5,318 nt of DNA, taken from assembly GCA_016935715.1 (NCBI GenBank), contig JAFGQJ010000335.1, positions 1 to 5,318 of the forward strand. Direction: 5' to 3'. A model generated the notes under the pieces. The model was not told the origin of the DNA and did not search any database. It saw nothing but the letters and a program-made list of their open reading frames with translations. A program made the position numbers and the translations under genes. Source of the stretch: Spirochaetales bacterium. Its GTDB lineage: Bacteria; Spirochaetota; Spirochaetia; SZUA-6; DRHE01. Below are positions 1 through 5,296 of this stretch, one piece after another. Positions within the stretch are counted from its first letter, which is position 1. Each line of letters starts with the position of its first letter.

Positions 1-1
1 C

Positions 2-1378
2 CTGGAGCGCGCCGCCTCCGGGCAGGCTCCGCAGGCGGGAGCCGCAGCCCTGGGAGAGGGATTCTTCGATCATGTGGTTCCGGTCCTGTTCGTCGCCCGC
101 CTGGACTCCACCGATCCGGGCGGCGGGATCCCCGGATCCGGTTCGTATCTTCGGCTTCTGCAGCAGGCGGAGGCGCAGAATCGCTCCTCGGTCCTGCCCC
201 CCTACCTCCAGGGCAGGATCCACGAGCTGGAGGGGCGCCCGGATCAGGCCGCCGCCCAGTACCGGCGCAGCATCCGGCGGACAGATTCCTTCTATCCCGG
301 CCAACGGCGCCTGGCCGTCCTGCTGATCCGGGAGGGGCGGCCGGAAGAGGCGATCGAGCTTCTGCAGCGCAGCGCCGCCCTCCTGCCGGATGACCTGTTC
401 CTGCGCTATTCCATGGCCGAGGCGTACTATCAGGCCGGAAAGCTGGAGGATGCCTCCTCCGAGGTGGCCCGCGTCCTTCTGGAAGAGCCGGATCATCCGG
501 CGGCGCTGCTCCTCCGCGCCCGCGTGTTCCTAGCCGAGGGAAAGTGGACCCAGGCACTCCGCCTGCTCCACCTCCTGCGCCTCCGGCAGCCGGACAGCCG
601 GGAAGCCTGGCTGCTGTCGGCCCGTGTTCTCTACGAGGAAGCCCTGGATCCCGAAGGAGCACTGAAGCTGATCGGCGAAGCGCAGACCCGTTTCCCGGGG
701 GCTCCGGAGTTCCACGAGCTGGCCGGGCGCATCCACCTGGAGGCCGGCAGAACCCAGGAAGCCCTCGACGAGCTCCAGCTGGCTCTGGATCTGCAGCCGG
801 GCCGGGTTTCCACCCTGCGGCTGCTCCTGGAGGGTGCCACCCGGATGCGACGCTGGCTGCAGGCGGCGATCCACCTGTCGGAGATCCTGGAGCAGGAGCG
901 CTCCGGGGAGGACCTTCTGAAGGCCATCGAGATCTACAGGAACCTGGGCGATTCGGCCCAGGTTCTCCACTACGCCGAGCAGCTGTATCAGAGCAGCTGC
1001 ACGGTGGAAAATCTCGTGGTCTACGCCCGGGCTCTGCTGGCGGAGGGCCAGACCGATCAGGCCGCAGCCCTGATCGAAGGGGGCCTGCAGCGCTCCGAAA
1101 CCCCCGCCCTCAGCAGCGCCCTGCTCGCCCTGAAGGCCGGAATGATCGAGGAGCAGGCGCCGGAGGAGGCGATGGCCCTCCTCCGGGAGGCGCTGCTGCT
1201 GGATCCCCTCAACTACGAAGCCCTGGTCACGATCGCCGGGCTGTACGTGGAGCAGGGGGAGCTGCGCAAGGCCGGCCTGTATCTCGAGCAGGCGATCGCC
1301 CTGGATCCCGACAACGCGGCCCTCCGGGTGCAGCTGCAGAACATCGAAACGTCGCCCGGAACCCGGAGCCCTCCTTAG
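2..1378 (+). CDS. TPR repeat protein, 5'-truncated by window edge
   Basis: The C-terminal 458 residues of a tetratricopeptide-repeat protein are present. The frame is open to the first base and reads as ordinary protein before the GTG at 74, so I treat the gene as starting upstream rather than at that GTG. About eleven consecutive helix-turn-helix units of about 34 residues can be followed, counting from the first codon here: roughly 65-95, 98-130, 131-164, 165-198, 199-232, 233-266, 267-299, 303-334 (degenerate), 335-367, 369-403 and 404-437. Typical TPR signatures recur, such as LAxxxxxxG, ALxxLxxALxLxP and a closing P-[DGN]. No catalytic domain or membrane span is visible in this part. TPR arrays are protein-binding scaffolds; the partner and the cellular location cannot be told without the N-terminus. 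The gene is very GC-rich. It converges on the amidohydrolase gene, with 24 bases between the stops. Confidence is high for the TPR fold and low for any specific role. Confidence 0.88.
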   Translation: MERAASGQAPQAGAAALGEGFFDHVVPVLFVARLDSTDPGGGIPGSGSYLRLLQQAEAQNRSSVLPPYLQGRIHELEGRPDQAAAQYRRSIRRTDSFYPGQRRLAVLLIREGRPEEAIELLQRSAALLPDDLFLRYSMAEAYYQAGKLEDASSEVARVLLEEPDHPAALLLRARVFLAEGKWTQALRLLHLLRLRQPDSREAWLLSARVLYEEALDPEGALKLIGEAQTRFPGAPEFHELAGRIHLEAGRTQEALDELQLALDLQPGRVSTLRLLLEGATRMRRWLQAAIHLSEILEQERSGEDLLKAIEIYRNLGDSAQVLHYAEQLYQSSCTVENLVVYARALLAEGQTDQAAALIEGGLQRSETPALSSALLALKAGMIEEQAPEEAMALLREALLLDPLNYEALVTIAGLYVEQGELRKAGLYLEQAIALDPDNAALRVQLQNIETSPGTRSPP

Positions 1379-1402
1379 GGGAAAAGACCGGAGGCCCGTT
1401 CT

Positions 1403-2251
1403 CTAGTCCGACCCACCCATCCTGGGCGCCTGGTACCGCTGCGCCAGCAGGCCGAAGGTGTCCGGGCGCCGGTCACGCAGCTGTGTCCAGTACTCCCTCC
1501 TCAACTGCCGCGTCCTGTCGAGATCTATCCGGGCGCTGGCCACCGACTCCACTTCCTCGTCGATGGCACAGATGGTCGAACCCAGGGGATCGAGAATGCG
1601 GCTGTGCCCGAAGAATCCCAGCGTCTTGTCGAATCCTATCCGGTTCGCAGCGGCGAGATGCAGGGTATTGTCGAAAGCCCGCGCCGCAGTCATGAAATCC
1701 CATTCCTTCTCATACGGCTTTTCCCAGTTGGTGGACACGGCCAGCAGGTCGGCGCCCTGGATCGCGTAGATCCGGGCTACCTCGGGGAACAGCGTATCCC
1801 AGCAGATGATCATGCCGATGCTGCCGAATGAGGTGCGGATCAGGGGATACTCGCATCCCGGCCTGAAGTACTCGGTTTCTGCGCCGAACAGGTGGACCTT
1901 TCGGTAGATCCCGAGCGGAGAGCCTGCACCGTCCACCAGTGCCGCGGAGTTGTACAGCACCCCTTTCATGGACCGGTCCTCTTCCGCGAATCCGAACATG
2001 ATGTGTGTCTTGTGTTCCCGTGCAAGCCGGCACACCAGTTCTATCGATTTGCCGTCGGGAAACGGTTCCGCCAGGTCGTAGAACTGATCGCCGCACTCGT
2101 ACCCGGTCGTTATCAGCTCGGGAAGAATGACGAGGTCCGGCTGCTCCGACTGCTTCACTGCATCGCGGATGAATTGTTCGATCTTGGCAAGATTGTGCTT
2201 CTTGTCTGCTAGCTTGGGCTCGATCTGCACAACGCTGATGGTGATCGTCAT
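1403..2251 (-). CDS. Nitrilase-superfamily carbon-nitrogen hydrolase (amidase / N-carbamoyl hydrolase type)
   Basis: A cytoplasmic amidohydrolase of 282 residues, the usual single-domain length for the family. The Glu-Lys-Cys triad is intact: E45 in LPELITTGYE, K118 in YRKVHLFG and C150 in MIICWDTLFPEVAR. E125 is in the place of the second conserved glutamate. The RAFDN (191-195), AANRIG (201-206) and late DPLG (221-224) motifs also fit. Family enzymes hydrolyse amides, nitriles or N-carbamoyl compounds through a cysteine thioester. Cys-Trp-Asp after the nucleophile, as opposed to Cys-Tyr-Asp, recalls N-carbamoylputrescine amidase and related N-carbamoyl hydrolases, so a ureido substrate is possible but not proven. 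It is the last gene of the symporter operon, starting 9 nt after the 61-aa gene. An AGGAA that overlaps that gene's stop codon sits 6 nt before the ATG, which fixes the start. No signal peptide is visible. The family call is firm; the substrate is inference. Confidence 0.93.
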   Translation of the reverse strand: MTITISVVQIEPKLADKKHNLAKIEQFIRDAVKQSEQPDLVILPELITTGYECGDQFYDLAEPFPDGKSIELVCRLAREHKTHIMFGFAEEDRSMKGVLYNSAALVDGAGSPLGIYRKVHLFGAETEYFRPGCEYPLIRTSFGSIGMIICWDTLFPEVARIYAIQGADLLAVSTNWEKPYEKEWDFMTAARAFDNTLHLAAANRIGFDKTLGFFGHSRILDPLGSTICAIDEEVESVASARIDLDRTRQLRREYWTQLRDRRPDTFGLLAQRYQAPRMGGSD

Positions 2252-2260
2252 GGAGAATTC

Positions 2261-2446
2261 CTACTTCTTCGGTTTCCTTCGCGCCTGCTCCTTGGCAAGG
2301 ATTGCCGCCTTGTCCACGTTCTGCTTCTTGATCAGCAGGGAGTACAGCTCGGGAATGGCGAAGCGCCACACCAGAATGGCGCCAATATAGAACCAGGCAA
2401 TGGCCACGAACAACACGATCTTGAAAGCTGCTTCACTCATTATCAT
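2261..2446 (-). CDS. 61-aa single-span membrane protein, putative symporter accessory subunit
   Basis: A 61-residue protein with one hydrophobic helix at about residues 8-32, rich in aromatic residues (AWFYIGAILVW). A short amphipathic stretch follows, and the tail is strongly basic (KEQARRKPKK). The basic C-terminus suggests it lies on the cytoplasmic side. The gene lies 15 nt downstream of the symporter stop and 9 nt upstream of the hydrolase start, so all three are almost certainly one transcript. An excellent AGGAGG sits 6 nt before the ATG at 2446; the second Met, at 2440, is 12 nt away and less likely. Small one-helix proteins encoded directly beside sodium:solute symporters are a recurrent arrangement (for example the YhdT-PanF pair), and a 'symporter small accessory protein' class exists as I recall. 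I therefore infer a stabilising or regulatory role for the adjacent transporter. There is no catalytic motif. It is too short for a confident family assignment by eye. Confidence 0.85.
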   Translation of the reverse strand: MIMSEAAFKIVLFVAIAWFYIGAILVWRFAIPELYSLLIKKQNVDKAAILAKEQARRKPKK

Positions 2447-2452
2447 GACATA

Positions 2453-2458
2453 CCTCCT
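2453..2458 (-). promoter_or_regulatory. Ribosome binding site of the 61-aa gene
   Basis: A perfect AGGAGG lies immediately after the symporter stop codon and 6 nt before the ATG at 2446. It decides between two in-frame Met codons, at 2446 and 2440, in favour of the first. It also suggests that the mini-protein is made at a high rate relative to its operon partners. Confidence 0.85.
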
Positions 2459-2461
2459 CTT

Positions 2462-3979
2462 TTATGCCTCTTCCTCTCCAACCAATTCATCCTCCTTGAT
2501 CGTTATCAGTCCCTTGTAACCCCTCAGAGAGGTGAACTCGAACTTGGAAGGAAAAATCGGAGTGAGAACAATGATCAGCAGGATGGGTAGAACCAGAGAG
2601 ATCACGTTGCCCCAGAACCAGTTGACATCCTCGTTCGGGATCAGCAGCCAGGCGCCCATTCCGCAGACAAAACCCAAAATGATCGAGACGACTACGACCG
2701 GCTGGGACGGTTTTTTCCACAGCACGCCGAACATCAACGCGGCGCAGGGAGCTGCGAAGATAATGCCGCAGACGATGTCGATGTACAGCAGGGATACCCC
2801 TTCCATCAGCACGGCGATGATGGCTATTACGATCCCGAAAGGCCAGACGATCAGACGCCCGAACCGCATCTGTTCCTTCTCGGTGGCCTGCTGCCTGGCA
2901 CGTTTGTAGACATCCACGGTCAACATGGCCTGGATACCCGCCATCGAGGTATCTCCGGTCGTCATGGCCGCCATGAACACCATCAGCAGGAACAGCAAAC
3001 CTGCCCCGCCGAAGGCCATCGAGGCGATGTAGGGGGATATCTGGGTCGTAACCTCCGGGGTGAGCTTCTCGGACAGAGCGCCCAGCCCGAACACCATGCC
3101 GCAAACGAAGGGGATCGGCAGCCAGGCGAACAGACCGCCGAGGAGATAGGACTTTTTCAGAGTATTGCGTGTGACCGCCGCAATGGCTCTTTGATAGTAA
3201 CCCTGATCGAGGATGATCTGGCCCAGAGCGATGACCACCGCCGCAATCCCGTAACGCCAGGCGGCGCCGTTGAAGAAGTTCAGCGCTCCAGGGTTGTAAT
3301 TCGGATTGTCCGGATTCGTGGCGGCGTCGACCAGATTGACGTACATCTCGTGGGGTCCGAGGGCGACCAGCACCAGAGGGATCACGATGAACATGACCAG
3401 TGTTATCACGAGGAACTGGAACACGTCATTGAGCACCGATCCGCGCAAACCGGCGATGGCGATGTAGCCGGTGTAGACCAGGGGCACGATGATCGCCACC
3501 AGCTTGTAGGGAACGCCGAACATGGTATTGAACAGGTATGCCGCTCCCACGGCCTGCTCCATGCACACGTAGGTCATCACGCCGATCGCGAATACGACGA
3601 AGAATTTGTGGGCGACCTTGCCGTATCTGCGTTCGATGAACTCGGTGAACGTGGTGGCCCGGGGCATTCGTTTGCGGATGGAAAGGGCGATGGGAATCAG
3701 AGCCAGGAACGGGACCGCGGCGCCCCAGCCGTAGTTGAAGCCACCGGCGACCCCGAACAGCATGCCTGCTTCCGACGATCCCATGATCGTCGTGGTCCAG
3801 ATCCAGGACACGCAGATGCTGGCGGAGACGATGCCGAGCGGCAGACTCCGCCCGCCCGCGACCAGCTCGTCGACGGTATCGATATGAAACCGCCGGTGAG
3901 CCCAGGCAGCGACGACCGTCAGCAGGGTAGCCAAACCGAAGAGGATGACATAGCCCAGCCAGAGAGGAAACGTAGCCAT
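2462..3979 (-). CDS. Sodium:solute symporter family protein, DUR3 (urea transporter)-like
   Basis: A 505-residue polytopic inner-membrane transporter with about thirteen predicted spans, at roughly 6-26, 45-72, 81-101, 127-150, 158-178, 184-208, 239-262, 280-303, 318-345, 374-393, 398-420, 426-447 and 455-475. Length and topology fit the SSS (LeuT-fold) family. Recognisable segments are GGRSLPLG near residue 42, VSWIWTTTIMGSSEAG at 57-72, TFTEFIERRYGKVAH at 110-124, GLRGSVLNDVFQF at 177-189, DQGYYQRAIAA at 258-268 and AAMTTGDTSMAG at 337-348, followed by TVDVYK. The last carries hydroxyl residues where SSS proteins bind sodium (Na2 site). The RYGxVAH and DQGYYQRAIAA blocks most resemble the DUR3 urea-symporter branch as I remember it, so urea or a small amide/ureido solute is the best guess; other solutes are possible. 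It is the first gene of a three-gene operon, with AGGAGG 5 nt before the ATG and a sigma70-like promoter about 30 nt further up. The acidic C-terminal tail (KEDELVGEEEA) is cytoplasmic or periplasmic depending on the span count. Confidence 0.93.
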   Translation of the reverse strand: MATFPLWLGYVILFGLATLLTVVAAWAHRRFHIDTVDELVAGGRSLPLGIVSASICVSWIWTTTIMGSSEAGMLFGVAGGFNYGWGAAVPFLALIPIALSIRKRMPRATTFTEFIERRYGKVAHKFFVVFAIGVMTYVCMEQAVGAAYLFNTMFGVPYKLVAIIVPLVYTGYIAIAGLRGSVLNDVFQFLVITLVMFIVIPLVLVALGPHEMYVNLVDAATNPDNPNYNPGALNFFNGAAWRYGIAAVVIALGQIILDQGYYQRAIAAVTRNTLKKSYLLGGLFAWLPIPFVCGMVFGLGALSEKLTPEVTTQISPYIASMAFGGAGLLFLLMVFMAAMTTGDTSMAGIQAMLTVDVYKRARQQATEKEQMRFGRLIVWPFGIVIAIIAVLMEGVSLLYIDIVCGIIFAAPCAALMFGVLWKKPSQPVVVVSIILGFVCGMGAWLLIPNEDVNWFWGNVISLVLPILLIIVLTPIFPSKFEFTSLRGYKGLITIKEDELVGEEEA

Positions 3980-4008
3980 ACAGACCTCCTTGGAATGAAT
4001 TTTGGGTA

Positions 4009-4037
4009 ATTATATGCTCCCAATAAGCAGCCCGCAA
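4009..4037 (-). promoter_or_regulatory. Sigma70-like promoter of the symporter operon
   Basis: On the minus strand a -35 TTGCGG (4037-4032) is followed by exactly 17 nt and a perfect -10 TATAAT (4014-4009). The predicted start of transcription is near 4002, leaving a leader of about 22 nt to the symporter ATG that contains the AGGAGG ribosome site. The stretch directly upstream of the -35 is AT-rich with a run of Ts, like an UP element. The -35 matches the consensus at only TTG, so activator help is possible. Confidence 0.7.
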
Positions 4038-4040
4038 GAA

Positions 4041-4065
4041 AAAAATACATGGTATGGCTATTTTT
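4041..4065. repeat. AT-rich inverted repeat upstream of the operon promoter
   Basis: The arms AAAAATA (4041-4047) and TATTTTT (4059-4065) are perfect complements separated by 11 nt. The repeat is centred about 50 bp upstream of the predicted start of the symporter operon, a position suited to an activator site or an UP element. No known operator consensus is recognised. A-tract and T-tract arms can also arise by chance in AT-rich spacer DNA. Confidence 0.35.
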
Positions 4066-4136
4066 GCATATTTCTCGAACCGGATGGTTTACTGGATCAG
4101 GCTTCCGGACGATTCCGTGGCGGTAGGCCTAAACTA

Positions 4137-4164
4137 TTGACTGCTGAAAGTCGAATATGATAAT
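4137..4164 (+). promoter_or_regulatory. Sigma70-like promoter of the Cys-rich protein / lipoprotein operon
   Basis: A -35 TTGACT (4137-4142, five of six matches) is followed by 16 nt and a -10 GATAAT (4159-4164, five of six matches). Transcription would begin near 4171, about 25 nt before the preferred ATG at 4197. This supports that start over the ATG at 4179, which would be almost leaderless. An overlapping TATGAT at 4156-4161 has a spacer of only 13 nt and is less suitable. Confidence 0.65.
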
Positions 4165-4184
4165 GTAAGCCGTCAGAAATGATG

Positions 4185-4191
4185 AGGGGGG
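4185..4191 (+). promoter_or_regulatory. Ribosome binding site selecting the ATG at 4197
   Basis: The purine run AGGGGGG ends 5 nt before the ATG at 4197. The in-frame ATGs at 4179 and 4182 lie upstream of this run and have no comparable site, so 4197 is preferred. The site is G-rich and not a textbook AGGAGG. Confidence 0.6.
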
Positions 4192-4196
4192 TATGC

Positions 4197-4517
4197 ATGG
4201 CAAACGGCCACAAGGCAATTAGCTCCGTGGAAGAAGGCCTCTCCAAATCAAGCGACAGAGTCTATTGCGCCAACTGCACCCACTGCAAGCTGGTGCGAGT
4301 CCCCGCCGGCAACGGAAGTCAGTACTACCTGCGGGTGCGCTGCGATGCCGGGCAATGGCGCAAGAAGCTCGGCGAGGAAAAAGTGTACAAGTACTTCACC
4401 GTGGCCCGTCGAACCCTCGAGGAGTGCGAGTACTACGAGCCCATGGGGGACGCCAAAGACTACCTCAAAGAGCTGAAGAAAAACCTGCCGATCAAGGACG
4501 AGATCTACAGTTATTGA
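4197..4517 (+). CDS. Small five-cysteine conserved-type protein (putative metal or Fe-S binding)
   Basis: A 106-residue soluble protein of unknown function. It has a tight CxxCxxC cluster (C24, C27, C30 in YCANCTHCKL), then C49 in RVRCDAG and C77 in LEECEYYEPMGD. This arrangement could hold zinc or an iron-sulfur cluster; His29, inside the cluster, is a further possible ligand. The rest is basic and charged with no membrane span or signal peptide, so it is probably cytoplasmic. The C-terminal third looks helical and lysine-rich (DYLKELKKNLPIKDE). I recall similar small proteins annotated as hypothetical in spirochaetes but cannot confirm this here. The start at 4197 is chosen from the adjacent AGGGGGG; an in-frame ATG at 4179 would add six residues. 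The stop overlaps the next gene's ATG by one base, so the two are co-translated. It could equally be a zinc-ribbon-like regulator or a structural protein. Confidence 0.85.
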   Translation: MANGHKAISSVEEGLSKSSDRVYCANCTHCKLVRVPAGNGSQYYLRVRCDAGQWRKKLGEEKVYKYFTVARRTLEECEYYEPMGDAKDYLKELKKNLPIKDEIYSY

Positions 4518-4948
4518 TGAAACTCCACATACTTCCCAAGTTTTTCCTGATTACGATTTTCGTGTCCCTGCTTGCGGTCTGTTCCTCGGTCCCGGATGAA
4601 ATCCCGGAGGGGCTCACCCCCCTGGAGTACTTCCAGATGGCCCAGGAGGCCACGGACGAGAGCCGCTACGCACTGGCCATCACCTACTACGAGAAGTTCC
4701 AGCAGCAGTACCCGGCGGAGCAGTACCCGGAGCAGCGGGACCGGAACGTCTGGGCGGAGTACGAGATCGCCCTGCTGCACCACAAGATGGGCAAGGATCA
4801 GGTTGCCCTGGAGCGCTTCGAAGCTCTTCTGGCCCGCTACGAGGCGGGCGAGCCGGACCTGCCGGAAGGCCCCAGGATCCTGGCCGAGAAGGTGAAAACC
4901 CGCATCGAAGAGCGGCTGGCCGCCGAAAGGCTTCAAGAGGAGCAGTAG
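4517..4948 (+). CDS. Small TPR lipoprotein, BamD-like in style
   Basis: A 143-residue envelope protein. Residues 1-21 form a signal peptide with a basic start (MKLHILPK) and a hydrophobic core, followed by SLLAVC with C22 as the probable lipidated cysteine. Valine at -1 is unusual for a classical lipobox, although spirochaetal lipoboxes are looser. Two TPR-like units follow, at about 35-65 (LEYFQMAQEA ... YYEKFQQQYP) and 76-108 (WAEYEIALLHHKMG ... ALLARYE), and then a charged helix ending LQEEQ. The YYEKFxxxYP style recalls BamD/YfiO-type outer-membrane assembly lipoproteins, but at 143 residues it is much shorter than BamD (about 245), so it is not called BamD. Translation starts at the ATG of a TGATG overlap; the nearest SD-like AAGGA (4494-4498) is 18 nt away, so it probably depends on coupling to the upstream gene. 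The downstream neighbour converges, with its stop 25 nt away. Confidence 0.87.
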   Translation: MKLHILPKFFLITIFVSLLAVCSSVPDEIPEGLTPLEYFQMAQEATDESRYALAITYYEKFQQQYPAEQYPEQRDRNVWAEYEIALLHHKMGKDQVALERFEALLARYEAGEPDLPEGPRILAEKVKTRIEERLAAERLQEEQ

Positions 4949-4964
4949 CCGGGGAAAAGCCCGG
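4949..4964. terminator. Short GC hairpin between convergent genes
   Basis: CCGGG (4949-4953) and CCCGG (4960-4964) form a 5-bp stem with a GAAAAG loop directly after the lipoprotein stop codon. No T-run follows on either strand, so it is a weak candidate for an intrinsic terminator or an mRNA 3'-end stabiliser. The position, in a 24-nt gap between two convergent stops, is the main support. Confidence 0.3.
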
Positions 4965-4972
4965 TCCCGGCC

Positions 4973-5296
4973 TCAATCCAGCTGCAGGACTGCCGGGAAG
5001 GGAACGCTGTCGTCACCTTTCACGAAGTTCAGGAGATACAGGAAGCGCTCGATCAAGGCATCCACGAAAGTGCACCAATAGGCGGGCGGTTCCGCATCGG
5101 GGAACAGGAAGAAAAGGTAGAAGCCCCTCTCGTTATAATAGCAGAGAGCGAAGGTCTCGTGATCCACGACCCGGTACAGCTGCCGCGCTGCGCAGCGCTG
5201 CACGGCCCAGCTCCGGGGTACAAGCAGATCCTGCCGCGAGAAAAGGACTCTGAGGTGCGCTGCGGCGGCCTCCCCCCCGATCCCCTGCACCTGCAT
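4973..5296 (-). CDS. Hypothetical protein, possibly continuing past the right edge
   Basis: I do not recognise this 107-residue protein. It is rich in aromatic residues and cysteine in its second half (ALCYYNERGFYLFFLF at 51-66, AYWCTFVDALIERFLYLL at about 72-89) and reads like a small alpha/beta fold: two beta strands and then an amphipathic helix. It has no clear signal peptide and no known catalytic motif. The ATG at 5296 has a GGAG 6 nt upstream and is a reasonable start. However, the frame stays open for seven more codons to the window edge (EEPAERP), so the gene may begin outside. It converges on the lipoprotein gene with 24 nt between the stops. It could be the C-terminal part of a larger cytoplasmic protein. 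Coding status is supported by the plausible residue pattern and by the neat convergent spacing. Confidence 0.6.
   Translation of the reverse strand: MQVQGIGGEAAAAHLRVLFSRQDLLVPRSWAVQRCAARQLYRVVDHETFALCYYNERGFYLFFLFPDAEPPAYWCTFVDALIERFLYLLNFVKGDDSVPFPAVLQLD

Larger units (their letters stand above)
3980..4196. other. Divergent intergenic regulatory region
   Basis: This 217-nt gap separates the minus-strand symporter operon from the plus-strand Cys-rich gene and is clearly more AT-rich than the genes beside it. It holds the two outward-facing promoters, the AT-rich inverted repeat and the two ribosome sites. The middle part, about 4066-4136, has no ORF and no strong hairpin that I can see. It carries only a weak CCGGA/TCCGG pair (4080-4084 and 4104-4108). 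Confidence 0.7.

Noticed and set aside
74..76. GTG as the true start of the TPR protein
   Set aside because: The frame is open upstream to base 2 and reads as continuous protein-like sequence (for example GEGFFDHVVPVLF across the GTG). The nearest purine-rich run, at 53-60, is 13 nt away, too far for a good ribosome site.
544..1695. 383-aa plus-strand ORF overlapping the TPR gene and the end of the hydrolase gene
   Set aside because: It is a Pro/Gly/Arg-rich shadow frame of GC-rich DNA that crosses the convergent gene junction. The frames of the TPR and hydrolase genes carry clear family motifs and this one does not.
2252..2260. GAATTC palindrome between the 61-aa gene and the hydrolase as a possible operator
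   Set aside because: It is a 6-bp palindrome in a 9-nt gap inside an operon, expected by chance; the nearby AGGAA serves as the ribosome site.
3191..4009. 272-aa plus-strand ORF antisense to the symporter
   Set aside because: Its His/Asp/Gln-rich composition is typical of the antisense of a membrane protein. It also runs over the symporter's ribosome site and into the operon leader.
4051..4069. Possible sigma54 promoter (TGGC ... TTGCA) in the intergenic region, plus strand
   Set aside because: The GG (4056-4057) and GC (4066-4067) are separated by 8 nt, not the required 10, and better sigma70-like elements serve both directions.
4179..4196. ATG at 4179 (or 4182) as start of the Cys-rich protein
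   Set aside because: It lies only about 8 nt after the predicted transcript start with no ribosome site before it, while AGGGGGG sits properly ahead of the ATG at 4197.
4265..4516. N-terminal extension of the lipoprotein frame back to 4265
   Set aside because: The extension is an Arg/Gln-rich shadow inside the Cys-rich gene and would bury the clear signal peptide that begins at the ATG at 4517.
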